Shown in pieces: positions 1 to 5,329 of a stretch of DNA of 5,329 nt. The notes below the pieces were generated by a model. That model had not been told where the DNA came from. It was given only the letters and a program-made list of their open reading frames with translations, and searched no databases. The DNA is from a bacterium (lineage in GTDB: Bacteria; Verrucomicrobiota; Kiritimatiellia; UBA8416): the NCBI GenBank assembly GCA_020048935.1, contig JAIFLS010000076.1, positions 1-5,329 of the forward strand. Direction: 5' to 3'. A program made the position numbers and the translations under genes. Within the stretch, counting starts at the first letter, position 1. The number at the start of each line of letters is the position of its first letter.

Positions 1-91
1 TTTCCTGATCGTGGCCTGGGCCGTCTTCCTGATGGTCAAGGGTCTGAACACGCTTCGCCGCAAGGCGGCAAAGGGCGGCAAGACGGCCTGA
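1..91 (+). CDS. mscL: C-terminal end of a small membrane protein, probably large-conductance mechanosensitive channel MscL (5' partial)
   Basis: An open frame enters from the left edge (first full codon at base 2) and stops with TGA at 89-91. The 29 visible residues begin with a hydrophobic stretch, FLIVAWAVFLMVKGLNTL, followed by the basic tail RRKAAKGGKTA. This matches the end of the second transmembrane helix of MscL and the positive cluster just after it (E. coli has FLIVAFAIFMAIKLINKL, then NRKKEE). MscL is an inner-membrane pore that opens under high membrane tension to release solutes during osmotic downshock. Oddly, most MscL proteins continue for about 30 more residues into a cytoplasmic helical bundle (a TEIRDLL-like segment). 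Here the protein ends about 11 residues after the helix. It may be a short-tailed variant or a gene clipped at the edge of the defence locus. Another small membrane protein with a similar helix cannot be excluded, because only the tail is visible. Confidence 0.6.
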   Translation, partial: FLIVAWAVFLMVKGLNTLRRKAAKGGKTA

Positions 92-258
92 TCTAATGCC
101 AGCACGCTGCCCGATCACCATTTTGTCGCACCGTGCGGCTGGCCACCATCGACTTTTCAGCAGAACCACGCCATAGACAGCAAGCAGGACGCTTAATGCA
201 ATCCGGCTTTTGCGCTTGTCCGCCTTGACGCTTTCCGCCAAAGTGGAGCAAACATAAC

Positions 259-264
259 AAGGGA
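259..264 (+). promoter_or_regulatory. Ribosome binding site for the restriction-modification gene
   Basis: AAGGGA lies 8 bases before the ATG at 273, a standard Shine-Dalgarno position. It supports this start over later in-frame ATG codons. No other initiation codon in the 181-base upstream gap has a comparable site. A TTGACG hexamer at 225-230 could be a -35 element, but no convincing -10 box follows at 16-18 bases, so no promoter is called. Confidence 0.6.
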
Positions 265-272
265 ACACACCC

Positions 273-3194
273 ATGCCCGTACCCGATAGCATCCGCACCC
301 TGTGCGAAACATTCCGCCTGCACCGCGAGCACTACACCTCCGGCGGCTATAACGAGACCGAACTGCGCCGCGAGTTCCTCGACCCGTTCTTCACCGCCCT
401 AGGCTGGGACGTCGACAACAAGGCGGGCTATGCCGACGCCTACAAGGACGTCATCCACGAGGACGCCATCCGTATCGGCGGCTATACCAAGGCTCCCGAC
501 TACTGCTTCCGCATCGGCGGTACCCGCAAGTTCTTCGTCGAGGCGAAAAAACCGTCCGTCAACATCGACGGCGATATCGCCCCTGCCTACCAGGTCCGCC
601 GCTACGGCTGGTCTGCCAAGCTCCCGCTCTGCATCCTTTCCGATTTCGAGGAATTCGCCGTCTACGACACCCGCGTCAAACCCGAAAAGACCGACCGTCC
701 CGCCAAGGCCCGCACCCTCTACTACACCTTCGACCAGTACGTCGAAAAATGGGACGAGATCGCCCAGATATTCTCCCGCGATTCCATCCTGCGCGGTTCC
801 TTCGACAAATACGCCGACACCGCCAAGGGCAAACGCGGCACCGGGGCGGTCGATGACACCTTCCTCGCCGAGATTGAGCGCTGGCGCGAGCTGCTTGCCC
901 GTAATCTCGCCCTGCGTAACCCCGCGCTTTCCGTGCGCGATCTCAACTATGCCGTCCAGAAGATTATCGACCGCATCATCTTCCTGCGCATCTGCGAGGA
1001 CCGCGGTACCGAGGATTACGGACGCCTGCAGGTGCTGCTCAATGGTGAGCGCACCTACACCCGCCTGCAACAGCTCTTCCACCAGGCCGACGCCCGCTAC
1101 AACTCCGGGCTCTTCCACTTCGACAATGGCGAAAAAGGCCGTTCCGATGCCCCCGACACCCTCACCACGCATCTTGAGATCGACGACAAGACGCTCAAGG
1201 ACATTCTCAAGAACCTCTACTATCCCGATTCCCCCTATGAATTCTCCGTCCTGCCTGCCGACATCCTCGGGCAGGTCTACGAGCAATTTTTGGGCAAGAC
1301 CATCCGGCTGACCGATGGACACCAGGCCAAGATTGAGGAAAAGCCCGAAGTCCGCAAGGCGGGCGGCGTCTACTACACCCCCAGCTACATCGTCGACTAT
1401 ATCGTCCAGAATACCCTCGGACGGCTGCTCGACGGCGACGACCCCGAAAAGCCGAACCCTGTCGCCATTGCCAAAGCCGCCGAAATCAAGGTGCTCGATC
1501 CCGCCTGCGGATCAGGCTCGTTCCTGATCGTCGCCTACCAATACCTGCTCGGCTGGCATTTGCGGCAATACACCGCCGACCCCGCCACCGGCGAACTCGA
1601 TCTCGAAAAGGCCAGACGCAACGCCGCCGGGAAAGCGCCAAAGATCTACCAGGCTGCTGGTGACACCTGGCGACTCACCACCGCCGAGCGCAAGCGCATC
1701 CTGCTCAACAGCATCCACGGGGTGGACATCGACTCCCAGGCAGTCGAGGTCACCAAGCTCTCGCTCCTGCTCAAGGTGCTGGAGGGCGAAACCCAGCAAC
1801 AGCTCCAGCGCGACTTCCTCAGCGAACGTCAGCGCATCCTGCCCGACCTGGGCGGCAACATCAAATGCGGCAACTCCCTAATCGGCCCGGATTTCTACGA
1901 GAACGAACAGATGCTGCTGCTGGATGACGAAAGCCAATACCGCATCAACGTCTTCGACTGGAAAAAGTCCTTCCCCGACATTATGCAACGCGGTGGCTTC
2001 GACTGCGTCATCGGCAACCCGCCGTATGGAATACCGTTTTCAGGAGAAGAGGTTTCCTACATAACTAACCGCTATTCCCAGGTTGGCAAACTTATCGACA
2101 GCTACAACATATTTATGATCGCAGCGCATAAACTTACAATTCCGTGCGGTATATTCGCTTACATAGTTCCGAATACATTCTGTGATCTTGAAAATGGTTC
2201 CGTTTTCAGAAACTGGTTGCTGACATCTGTAAAGCTTGAAAAGTTGCGCCAGACGGGATGGGTATTCAGTCAAGCTGTTGTTGATACAATCGTTTTTATT
2301 GCTAGAGCAACGATACCGAATTTTGAGGCCAAGGTAATCGTCGAACTGCCAAATGATAGGTTTGAGGTCAAGCTTGAATCATTCCGGGAAGCGAAATTGC
2401 ACAAGATTGATTTCCGGAACCGGCCAGAAAATCACCAGTTAATTGAGAGAGTTTTTAAGTTTGCTCTTCCCTTGTCTGAACTTCTTTCCGTAAAAGCTGG
2501 AGTCAAGCTGTATGAGCAAGGAAAAGGCGTACCACCGCAGACGCCTGATGCCATAAAAAATCGAGTGTTTACCACCAAACAGAATCGCCCAGATGGATGG
2601 CTGCCTCTTTTGCGTGGCGGGAATATTCGCCGTTATACTCTCTCAGCGGCAGATGAATTTGTAAATTATGGATTATGGCTTGCCGCTCCAAGGAAACCAG
2701 AGATGTTTAAAGAGCCAAAGCTTTTGATGCGCAGGACTGATGATCGGCTTCTCACGGCCTATGATGATTCAGGGATGATTTGCGTGAACTCCTGTCACAT
2801 TATTCAACATGCGAATGGCGACAGTCGATACAACTATTTCTATTTCATGGGATTACTCAATTCCCGGCTCATGCAAAACCTATTCGAGATCAGTAACCCG
2901 CAAATGGTAGGTAAGGTATTTGCCGAAATAAAGGTCATCTATGTTGAGCGTCTCCCCATCCGCCGTATCGACTTCGACAACCCGGCCGACGTCGCCCTGC
3001 ATGACAAGATGGTGTTGCTGGTGGAGCGCATGCAGGACTTGAACAAGAAGAAAGCGGCAGAGAAGAACCCCAACATCCTTGATCAGCTCGAAACCCAGAT
3101 CAGCGCCACCGACCGCCAGATCGACCGCCTCGTGTACCAGCTCTACAACCTCACCCCCGAGGAAATCGCCATCGTCGAAGGCGGCAAGGGATGA
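273..3194 (+). CDS. Type IIG-like restriction-modification enzyme (PD-(D/E)XK nuclease + Eco57I-type N6-adenine methylase + TaqI-like specificity domain)
   Basis: This is a 973-residue single-chain enzyme predicted to methylate adenine in a specific DNA sequence, using S-adenosylmethionine, and to cut unmodified DNA. Domains in order: an N-terminal nuclease resembling the type I HsdR N-terminus, with the acidic E30 helix, D76 and E90-A-K92 (PD-(D/E)XK pattern); a helical linker at about 190-345; and the methylase from about 364. The methylase shows motif X (GGVYYTPSYIVDYIV, 364-378), motif I (DPACGSGSF, 409-417), an acidic segment HGVDID (482-487) and catalytic motif IV NPPY (582-585). A TaqI-like target-recognition region spans roughly 690-895, with LLRGGNIRRY at 779-788. 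The C-terminal helix ends in LVYQLYNLTPEEIAIVEG, typical of this class. Nuclease and methylase residues are all present, so it should be active. No separate methylase or specificity gene is visible, which fits type IIG. Codons for about residues 586-890 are far more AT-rich than the rest. Target sequence cannot be read from the protein. Assignment to the family is firm; the exact subtype is inferred. Confidence 0.9.
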   Translation: MPVPDSIRTLCETFRLHREHYTSGGYNETELRREFLDPFFTALGWDVDNKAGYADAYKDVIHEDAIRIGGYTKAPDYCFRIGGTRKFFVEAKKPSVNIDGDIAPAYQVRRYGWSAKLPLCILSDFEEFAVYDTRVKPEKTDRPAKARTLYYTFDQYVEKWDEIAQIFSRDSILRGSFDKYADTAKGKRGTGAVDDTFLAEIERWRELLARNLALRNPALSVRDLNYAVQKIIDRIIFLRICEDRGTEDYGRLQVLLNGERTYTRLQQLFHQADARYNSGLFHFDNGEKGRSDAPDTLTTHLEIDDKTLKDILKNLYYPDSPYEFSVLPADILGQVYEQFLGKTIRLTDGHQAKIEEKPEVRKAGGVYYTPSYIVDYIVQNTLGRLLDGDDPEKPNPVAIAKAAEIKVLDPACGSGSFLIVAYQYLLGWHLRQYTADPATGELDLEKARRNAAGKAPKIYQAAGDTWRLTTAERKRILLNSIHGVDIDSQAVEVTKLSLLLKVLEGETQQQLQRDFLSERQRILPDLGGNIKCGNSLIGPDFYENEQMLLLDDESQYRINVFDWKKSFPDIMQRGGFDCVIGNPPYGIPFSGEEVSYITNRYSQVGKLIDSYNIFMIAAHKLTIPCGIFAYIVPNTFCDLENGSVFRNWLLTSVKLEKLRQTGWVFSQAVVDTIVFIARATIPNFEAKVIVELPNDRFEVKLESFREAKLHKIDFRNRPENHQLIERVFKFALPLSELLSVKAGVKLYEQGKGVPPQTPDAIKNRVFTTKQNRPDGWLPLLRGGNIRRYTLSAADEFVNYGLWLAAPRKPEMFKEPKLLMRRTDDRLLTAYDDSGMICVNSCHIIQHANGDSRYNYFYFMGLLNSRLMQNLFEISNPQMVGKVFAEIKVIYVERLPIRRIDFDNPADVALHDKMVLLVERMQDLNKKKAAEKNPNILDQLETQISATDRQIDRLVYQLYNLTPEEIAIVEGGKG
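2026..2945 (+). other. AT-rich mosaic segment covering the specificity region of the restriction-modification gene
   Basis: Hand counts of 60-base blocks give 36/60 GC at 1381-1440, but 24/60 at 2101-2160, 23/60 at 2281-2340 and 24/60 at 2881-2940. GC then returns to 39/60 at 2941-3000. The left edge falls just after the NPPY codons (2016-2027) and the right edge near residue 891, where IYVERLPIRR begins. Codon use changes with it, from C/G-ending to A/T-ending. The segment encodes the C-terminal part of the methylase fold (including VPNTF at 632-636) and the target-recognition domain. The reading frame is unbroken, so the gene is a functional-looking chimera rather than a disrupted gene. Confidence 0.75.
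3149..3180 (+). repeat. Direct repeat, left copy (3' end of the restriction-modification gene)
   Basis: This 32-base stretch codes for the conserved C-terminal tail LTPEEIAIVE. It recurs at 5016-5047 with 30 of 32 bases identical (mismatches at 3152 and 3162), including an 18-base identical core AAATCGCCATCGTCGAAG. Weaker similarity extends outwards on both sides (about 3141-3194). The offset between copies is 1867 bases, and the ATPase-nuclease gene lies wholly between them. Confidence 0.9.
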
Positions 3195-3204
3195 AACGGC
3201 AAGC

Positions 3205-3232
3205 TTGCCCGACGCGGCTTTTCATGTATTCT
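3205..3232 (+). promoter_or_regulatory. Possible weak promoter for the ATPase-nuclease gene
   Basis: TTGCCC at 3205-3210 and TATTCT at 3227-3232 are separated by 16 bases and lie in the 60-base gap before the ATG at 3255. They resemble sigma-70 -35 and -10 boxes with several mismatches. If used, the downstream gene could be expressed independently of the restriction-modification gene. The short gap and shared strand equally allow plain read-through transcription. The -35-like box overlaps the perfect 12-base palindrome GGCAAGCTTGCC (3198-3209), which might be an operator or chance. Confidence 0.25.
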
Positions 3233-3243
3233 AGCAGGGTAAT

Positions 3244-3250
3244 AAAGGTG
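3244..3250 (+). promoter_or_regulatory. Ribosome binding site for the ATPase-nuclease gene
   Basis: AAAGGTG sits 4 bases before the ATG at 3255. It supports this as the start. The protein then begins with MITQLTIRNFKRF, the usual first beta strand of SMC/RecF/OLD-type ATPases, so no upstream extension is needed. Confidence 0.65.
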
Positions 3251-3254
3251 AACC

Positions 3255-4994
3255 ATGATAACTCAATTGACGATTCGAAATTTCAAGCGGTTTGATGAGG
3301 CCGTGATTCCGCTGGGCGAGAATGTCGTACTTATCGGCCCGAACAACGCCGGAAAAACGACAGCATTGCAGGCGCTGGCACTCTGGGACGTCGGGTATAA
3401 AGCCTGGATTGACAAACGCGGAACCGGAGAAACCCCATCAAAACGTCCAGGGATTGCCATTAACAGGCGTGATTTGATTTCTATTCCCGTGCCCGAGGCC
3501 AACCTGCTGTGGCGCGACCGGCATACGCGTAGCATTTCCCGTAGCGGAGATAAACAGAACACACAAAATGTGCGTATCGATATCATTGTGGAGGGTGTTT
3601 CCGAGGGGAAGCCGTGGGCATGCGGGCTTGAATTCGATTATGCAAATGAAGAGGCATTCCACTGTCGTCCCCTTCGATTAGCCGACGGAAAGAATCCAGA
3701 CCGCATGCCTGTACCGAACCTGAAAAATGTGGTCAATGTGGCTTTTCTGCCACCGATGTCGGGACTTGCGGATCGGGAATTCCTGAAGCAACCAGGTGAA
3801 ATCGGCGTTTTGCTTGGGCAAGGCCAGACGGCCGAGGTGTTGCGAAACCTTTGTTATCGGGTTTACGCAGAAGAGGCACCATCGAAGAGTTGGTCTTCGA
3901 TTGTTAATTCGATTCGCAACATCTTTGGCGTCGAATTGCTTGACCCGATCATGCGCCAGGCAACAGCCGAGATCACTCTGTCCTATCGGGATCAGAATGG
4001 TGCGGAATTCGATCTGTCGTCATCGGGCAGAGGCTTGCAGCAGACCCTGCTATTGCTGGCACACCTTTACGCCAACCCGCATTCCGTGCTGCTGCTGGAC
4101 GAACCGGATGCACATCTCGAAATCCTGCGACAGCGTCAGATCTACAATCTGCTCACAGAAACAGCTTCAAAGCAGCAGTCGCAGATTATTGCTGCCAGCC
4201 ATTCGGAGGTGGTATTGAATGAAGCGGCCACCAAGGATTCCGTGGTTGCATTTGTAGGAAAACCGCATTGCTTGACCGATCGAGGTACCCAGGTGCTCAA
4301 GGCATTAAAGGACATCGGTTTTGAGCAGTATTATCAGGCGGAACAGAAAGGATGGGTTCTCTATGTCGAGGATGCAACCGATCTGGCAATCCTGCAGGCG
4401 TTTGCCGAGTTGCTGAAACACCCGGCGCGAGATTTACTAAGGGCTCCTTTCGTGCATTATGTAGCCACCAATCTCCCTTCAAAGCCCAGGGATCATTTCT
4501 TCGGCATCAAGGAAGCAAAGACCGATTTTGTCGGACTGGCCCTATTTGACCGGATCGACGCGGAACTCCGTGATGCCAACGGCCTGGTTGAACGGATGTG
4601 GTCTAAACGCGAGATCGAAAACTATTTCTGCCGGGAAGATGTTCTCTTGTCTTATGTCGGATCAACAGAGCCAAACGATCTGTTTGAAATCGCTGAGCGG
4701 GCAAAGCGGTTGAAAGTCATGAAACAAGCAATCGAGGAAGTAAAAACGGCCCTGGATACGTTTGGAAAACCGGACCCTTGGTCGGATGATGTCAAAGCGT
4801 CCGACGATGTACTTGAGCCCATTTTCAGGGCATTCTCAAAGAGAATGGGAATCCCGTTAGTGGAGCGGAAACGGGATTTTCATAAACTTGTTGCCTTCTT
4901 GGATCCTGCATCCGTAGATTCAGAGGTTGTTGAAAAGCTCGATCTGATTGTCAAGGTGGCCGAGATGGCAACGATTCCGAGGGCGATTGCCTAG
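3255..4994 (+). CDS. OLD-group ABC ATPase with C-terminal TOPRIM-like nuclease domain (possibly PARIS AriA-AriB-like fusion)
   Basis: This 579-residue protein has an N-terminal ABC-type ATPase split by an insertion, followed by a TOPRIM-like domain. ATPase motifs: first-strand sequence LTIRNFKRF (5-13), Walker A GPNNAGKTT (28-36), signature-like LSSSGRGLQQ (254-263), Walker B and D-loop VLLLDEPDAHLE (278-289), and switch histidine in AASHS (313-317). The C-terminal part starts at about 366 with LYVEDATD (369-376, catalytic-type E372), then LALFDRID (428-435) and the segment WSKREIENYF (449-458). An ENYL/ENYF motif is typical of DUF4435/OLD-type TOPRIM nucleases. Such proteins use ATP-gated dimers to trigger DNA or tRNA cleavage in phage defence. 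No UvrD-like helicase partner (Gabija GajB) or reverse transcriptase is nearby. It lies 60 bases after the restriction-modification gene on the same strand, so co-transcription is plausible. Base composition is near 50% GC, unlike the GC-rich parts of that gene, which hints at separate origin. ATPase assignment is secure; TOPRIM assignment is likely; the exact subfamily is uncertain. Confidence 0.85.
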   Translation: MITQLTIRNFKRFDEAVIPLGENVVLIGPNNAGKTTALQALALWDVGYKAWIDKRGTGETPSKRPGIAINRRDLISIPVPEANLLWRDRHTRSISRSGDKQNTQNVRIDIIVEGVSEGKPWACGLEFDYANEEAFHCRPLRLADGKNPDRMPVPNLKNVVNVAFLPPMSGLADREFLKQPGEIGVLLGQGQTAEVLRNLCYRVYAEEAPSKSWSSIVNSIRNIFGVELLDPIMRQATAEITLSYRDQNGAEFDLSSSGRGLQQTLLLLAHLYANPHSVLLLDEPDAHLEILRQRQIYNLLTETASKQQSQIIAASHSEVVLNEAATKDSVVAFVGKPHCLTDRGTQVLKALKDIGFEQYYQAEQKGWVLYVEDATDLAILQAFAELLKHPARDLLRAPFVHYVATNLPSKPRDHFFGIKEAKTDFVGLALFDRIDAELRDANGLVERMWSKREIENYFCREDVLLSYVGSTEPNDLFEIAERAKRLKVMKQAIEEVKTALDTFGKPDPWSDDVKASDDVLEPIFRAFSKRMGIPLVERKRDFHKLVAFLDPASVDSEVVEKLDLIVKVAEMATIPRAIA

Positions 4995-5008
4995 GGAATA
5001 GGGGCATA

Positions 5009-5064
5009 CTCTACGCCTAACCCCCGAGAAAATCGCCATCGTCGAAGGGGGGGGAGATGATTAG
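5009..5064 (+). pseudogene. Remnant of the 3' end of a second restriction-modification gene
   Basis: The stretch resembles bases 3141-3194, the last codons of the type IIG gene. Read from 5017 it encodes LTPEKIAIVEGGGDD and then stops with TAG at 5062-5064, against LTPEEIAIVEGGKG in the intact gene. Just upstream, a TAC-TCTACG segment looks like a decayed version of the VYxLYxL codons, with small deletions that break the frame. An in-frame stop lies at 4999-5001 and no start codon serves it, so it is not an independent gene. It starts 14 bases after the ATPase-nuclease stop. It is either half of an insertion-linked duplication or what is left of a related gene that once ended here. Confidence 0.75.
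5016..5047 (+). repeat. Direct repeat, right copy
   Basis: This is the second copy of the 32-base repeat at 3149-3180, with 30 of 32 bases matching and no gaps. Codon phase is conserved between the copies. Recombination across them would therefore remove the ATPase-nuclease gene and leave a full-length restriction-modification frame ending IVEGGGDD instead of IVEGGKG. Confidence 0.9.
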
Positions 5065-5076
5065 CAGGGATACATT

Positions 5077-5329
5077 ATGCCAACCGTAATCATTGATAGC
5101 GCTGCCGTTGCAGCAGGGGTAGTGATTGGCGAGCGAGAGTTTGTTGTCTGCCTGTGCGATGGGCGTCGCCTGGCGGTTCCATACCGTTGCTTTCCCCGGC
5201 TGGCGCGGGCGAGCAGCAGGCAGCGAGCACATTTTTAGGTTTATGCAGGCGGACGGATGCTGCACTGGCCTGAAATCGATGAAGACATCGAGGTGGCGCA
5301 TATCCTTGAAGGGCGCATGCCGGTTAAGG
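5077..5329 (+). pseudogene. DUF2442-family protein gene with in-frame amber stop (3' partial)
   Basis: The frame starts at the ATG at 5077, preceded by a modest CAGGGA site (5065-5070), and begins MPTVIIDSAAVAAGVV. It carries the hallmarks of DUF2442: a DGRRLAVP segment (residues 29-36), FPRLARAS, QRAHF, and then LHWPEIDEDIEV near the end. After residue 53 (F) a TAG stop occurs at 5236-5238, yet the same frame continues for 30 family-like residues, VYAGGRMLHWPEIDEDIEVA and beyond, to the window edge. A single GAG-to-TAG change would explain it, since an acidic residue would suit the position. DUF2442 proteins are small, about 80-90 residues, and of unproven function. They are often encoded beside DUF4160 proteins in what look like toxin-antitoxin-type pairs. 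No DUF4160 gene is seen upstream. It is probably inactive unless the amber codon is read through or is a sequencing error. Confidence 0.75.

Noticed and set aside
125..139. Hairpin GTCGCACCGTGCGGC after the mscL-like gene as a terminator
   Set aside because: The stem is about 6 pairs including a G-T wobble, and no T-tract follows, so it does not look like an intrinsic terminator.
225..258. Promoter with TTGACG at 225-230 for the restriction-modification gene
   Set aside because: The -35 box is good, but the only AT-rich -10 candidates (AACATA, CATAAC) are at 20-22 base spacing and match poorly.
93..332. Minus-strand 79-codon open frame across the leader region
   Set aside because: It overlaps the start of the restriction-modification gene, has no recognisable domain, and is Cys/Gly-rich as expected of chance translation.
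399..1322. Long open frames on the minus strand and in a second plus frame (430-1311) inside the restriction-modification gene
   Set aside because: They lie opposite a gene with strong third-position GC bias, which suppresses stops in other frames. Their translations are low-complexity (rich in Ser/Pro/Thr or Gly/Val) with no recognisable motif.
3255..4994. Gabija GajA identity for the ATPase-nuclease
   Set aside because: The domain order is shared, but no UvrD-like GajB gene follows and the C-terminal ENYF segment fits DUF4435/AriB-like TOPRIM proteins at least as well. Only the broad OLD group is claimed.
5017..5301. Minus-strand 94-codon open frame downstream of the ATPase gene
   Set aside because: It runs antisense to the tail remnant and the DUF2442 frame, both of which have clear protein similarity on the plus strand.

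Overview
This window is bacterial chromosomal DNA with no eukaryotic features. It is GC-rich in its best-adapted parts, with strong use of C-ending codons in the flanks of the first large gene. The gene families fit a Gram-negative bacterium, possibly a pseudomonadote, but nothing in the window fixes the taxon. It reads as a small defence locus between housekeeping-type genes, all on the + strand.

Layout: (1) bases 1-91 hold the 3' end of a small membrane protein gene, most likely the mechanosensitive channel mscL. (2) Bases 92-272 are non-coding and lead to a good ribosome binding site. (3) Bases 273-3194 encode a 973-residue single-chain restriction-modification enzyme of the type IIG/Eco57I class, with a PD-(D/E)XK nuclease, an N6-adenine methylase and a TaqI-like target-recognition region. 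(4) After a 60-base gap, 3255-4994 encode a 579-residue ABC-type ATPase joined to a TOPRIM-like nuclease domain. It belongs to the broad OLD group and has some resemblance to a fused PARIS AriA-AriB protein. (5) Bases 5009-5064 hold a decayed second copy of the 3' end of the restriction-modification gene. (6) Bases 5077 to the window edge hold a DUF2442-family gene interrupted by an in-frame amber codon.

Three observations stand out. The 3' tail of the restriction-modification gene occurs twice, as a 30/32-base direct repeat that brackets the ATPase-nuclease gene exactly. This looks like the scar of a cassette insertion or of an adjacent homologous gene that was lost. Inside the restriction-modification gene, the stretch from just after the catalytic NPPY motif to about base 2945 drops from about 60-65% GC to about 40%, with sharp edges, as expected if the specificity region was swapped by recombination. 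Finally, placing an OLD/PARIS-like effector directly behind a type IIG enzyme suggests a two-layer defence. In that model the restriction enzyme attacks unmodified phage DNA, and the ATPase-nuclease could act as a back-up or as a guard that senses anti-restriction proteins. The functional link is inference from gene order.
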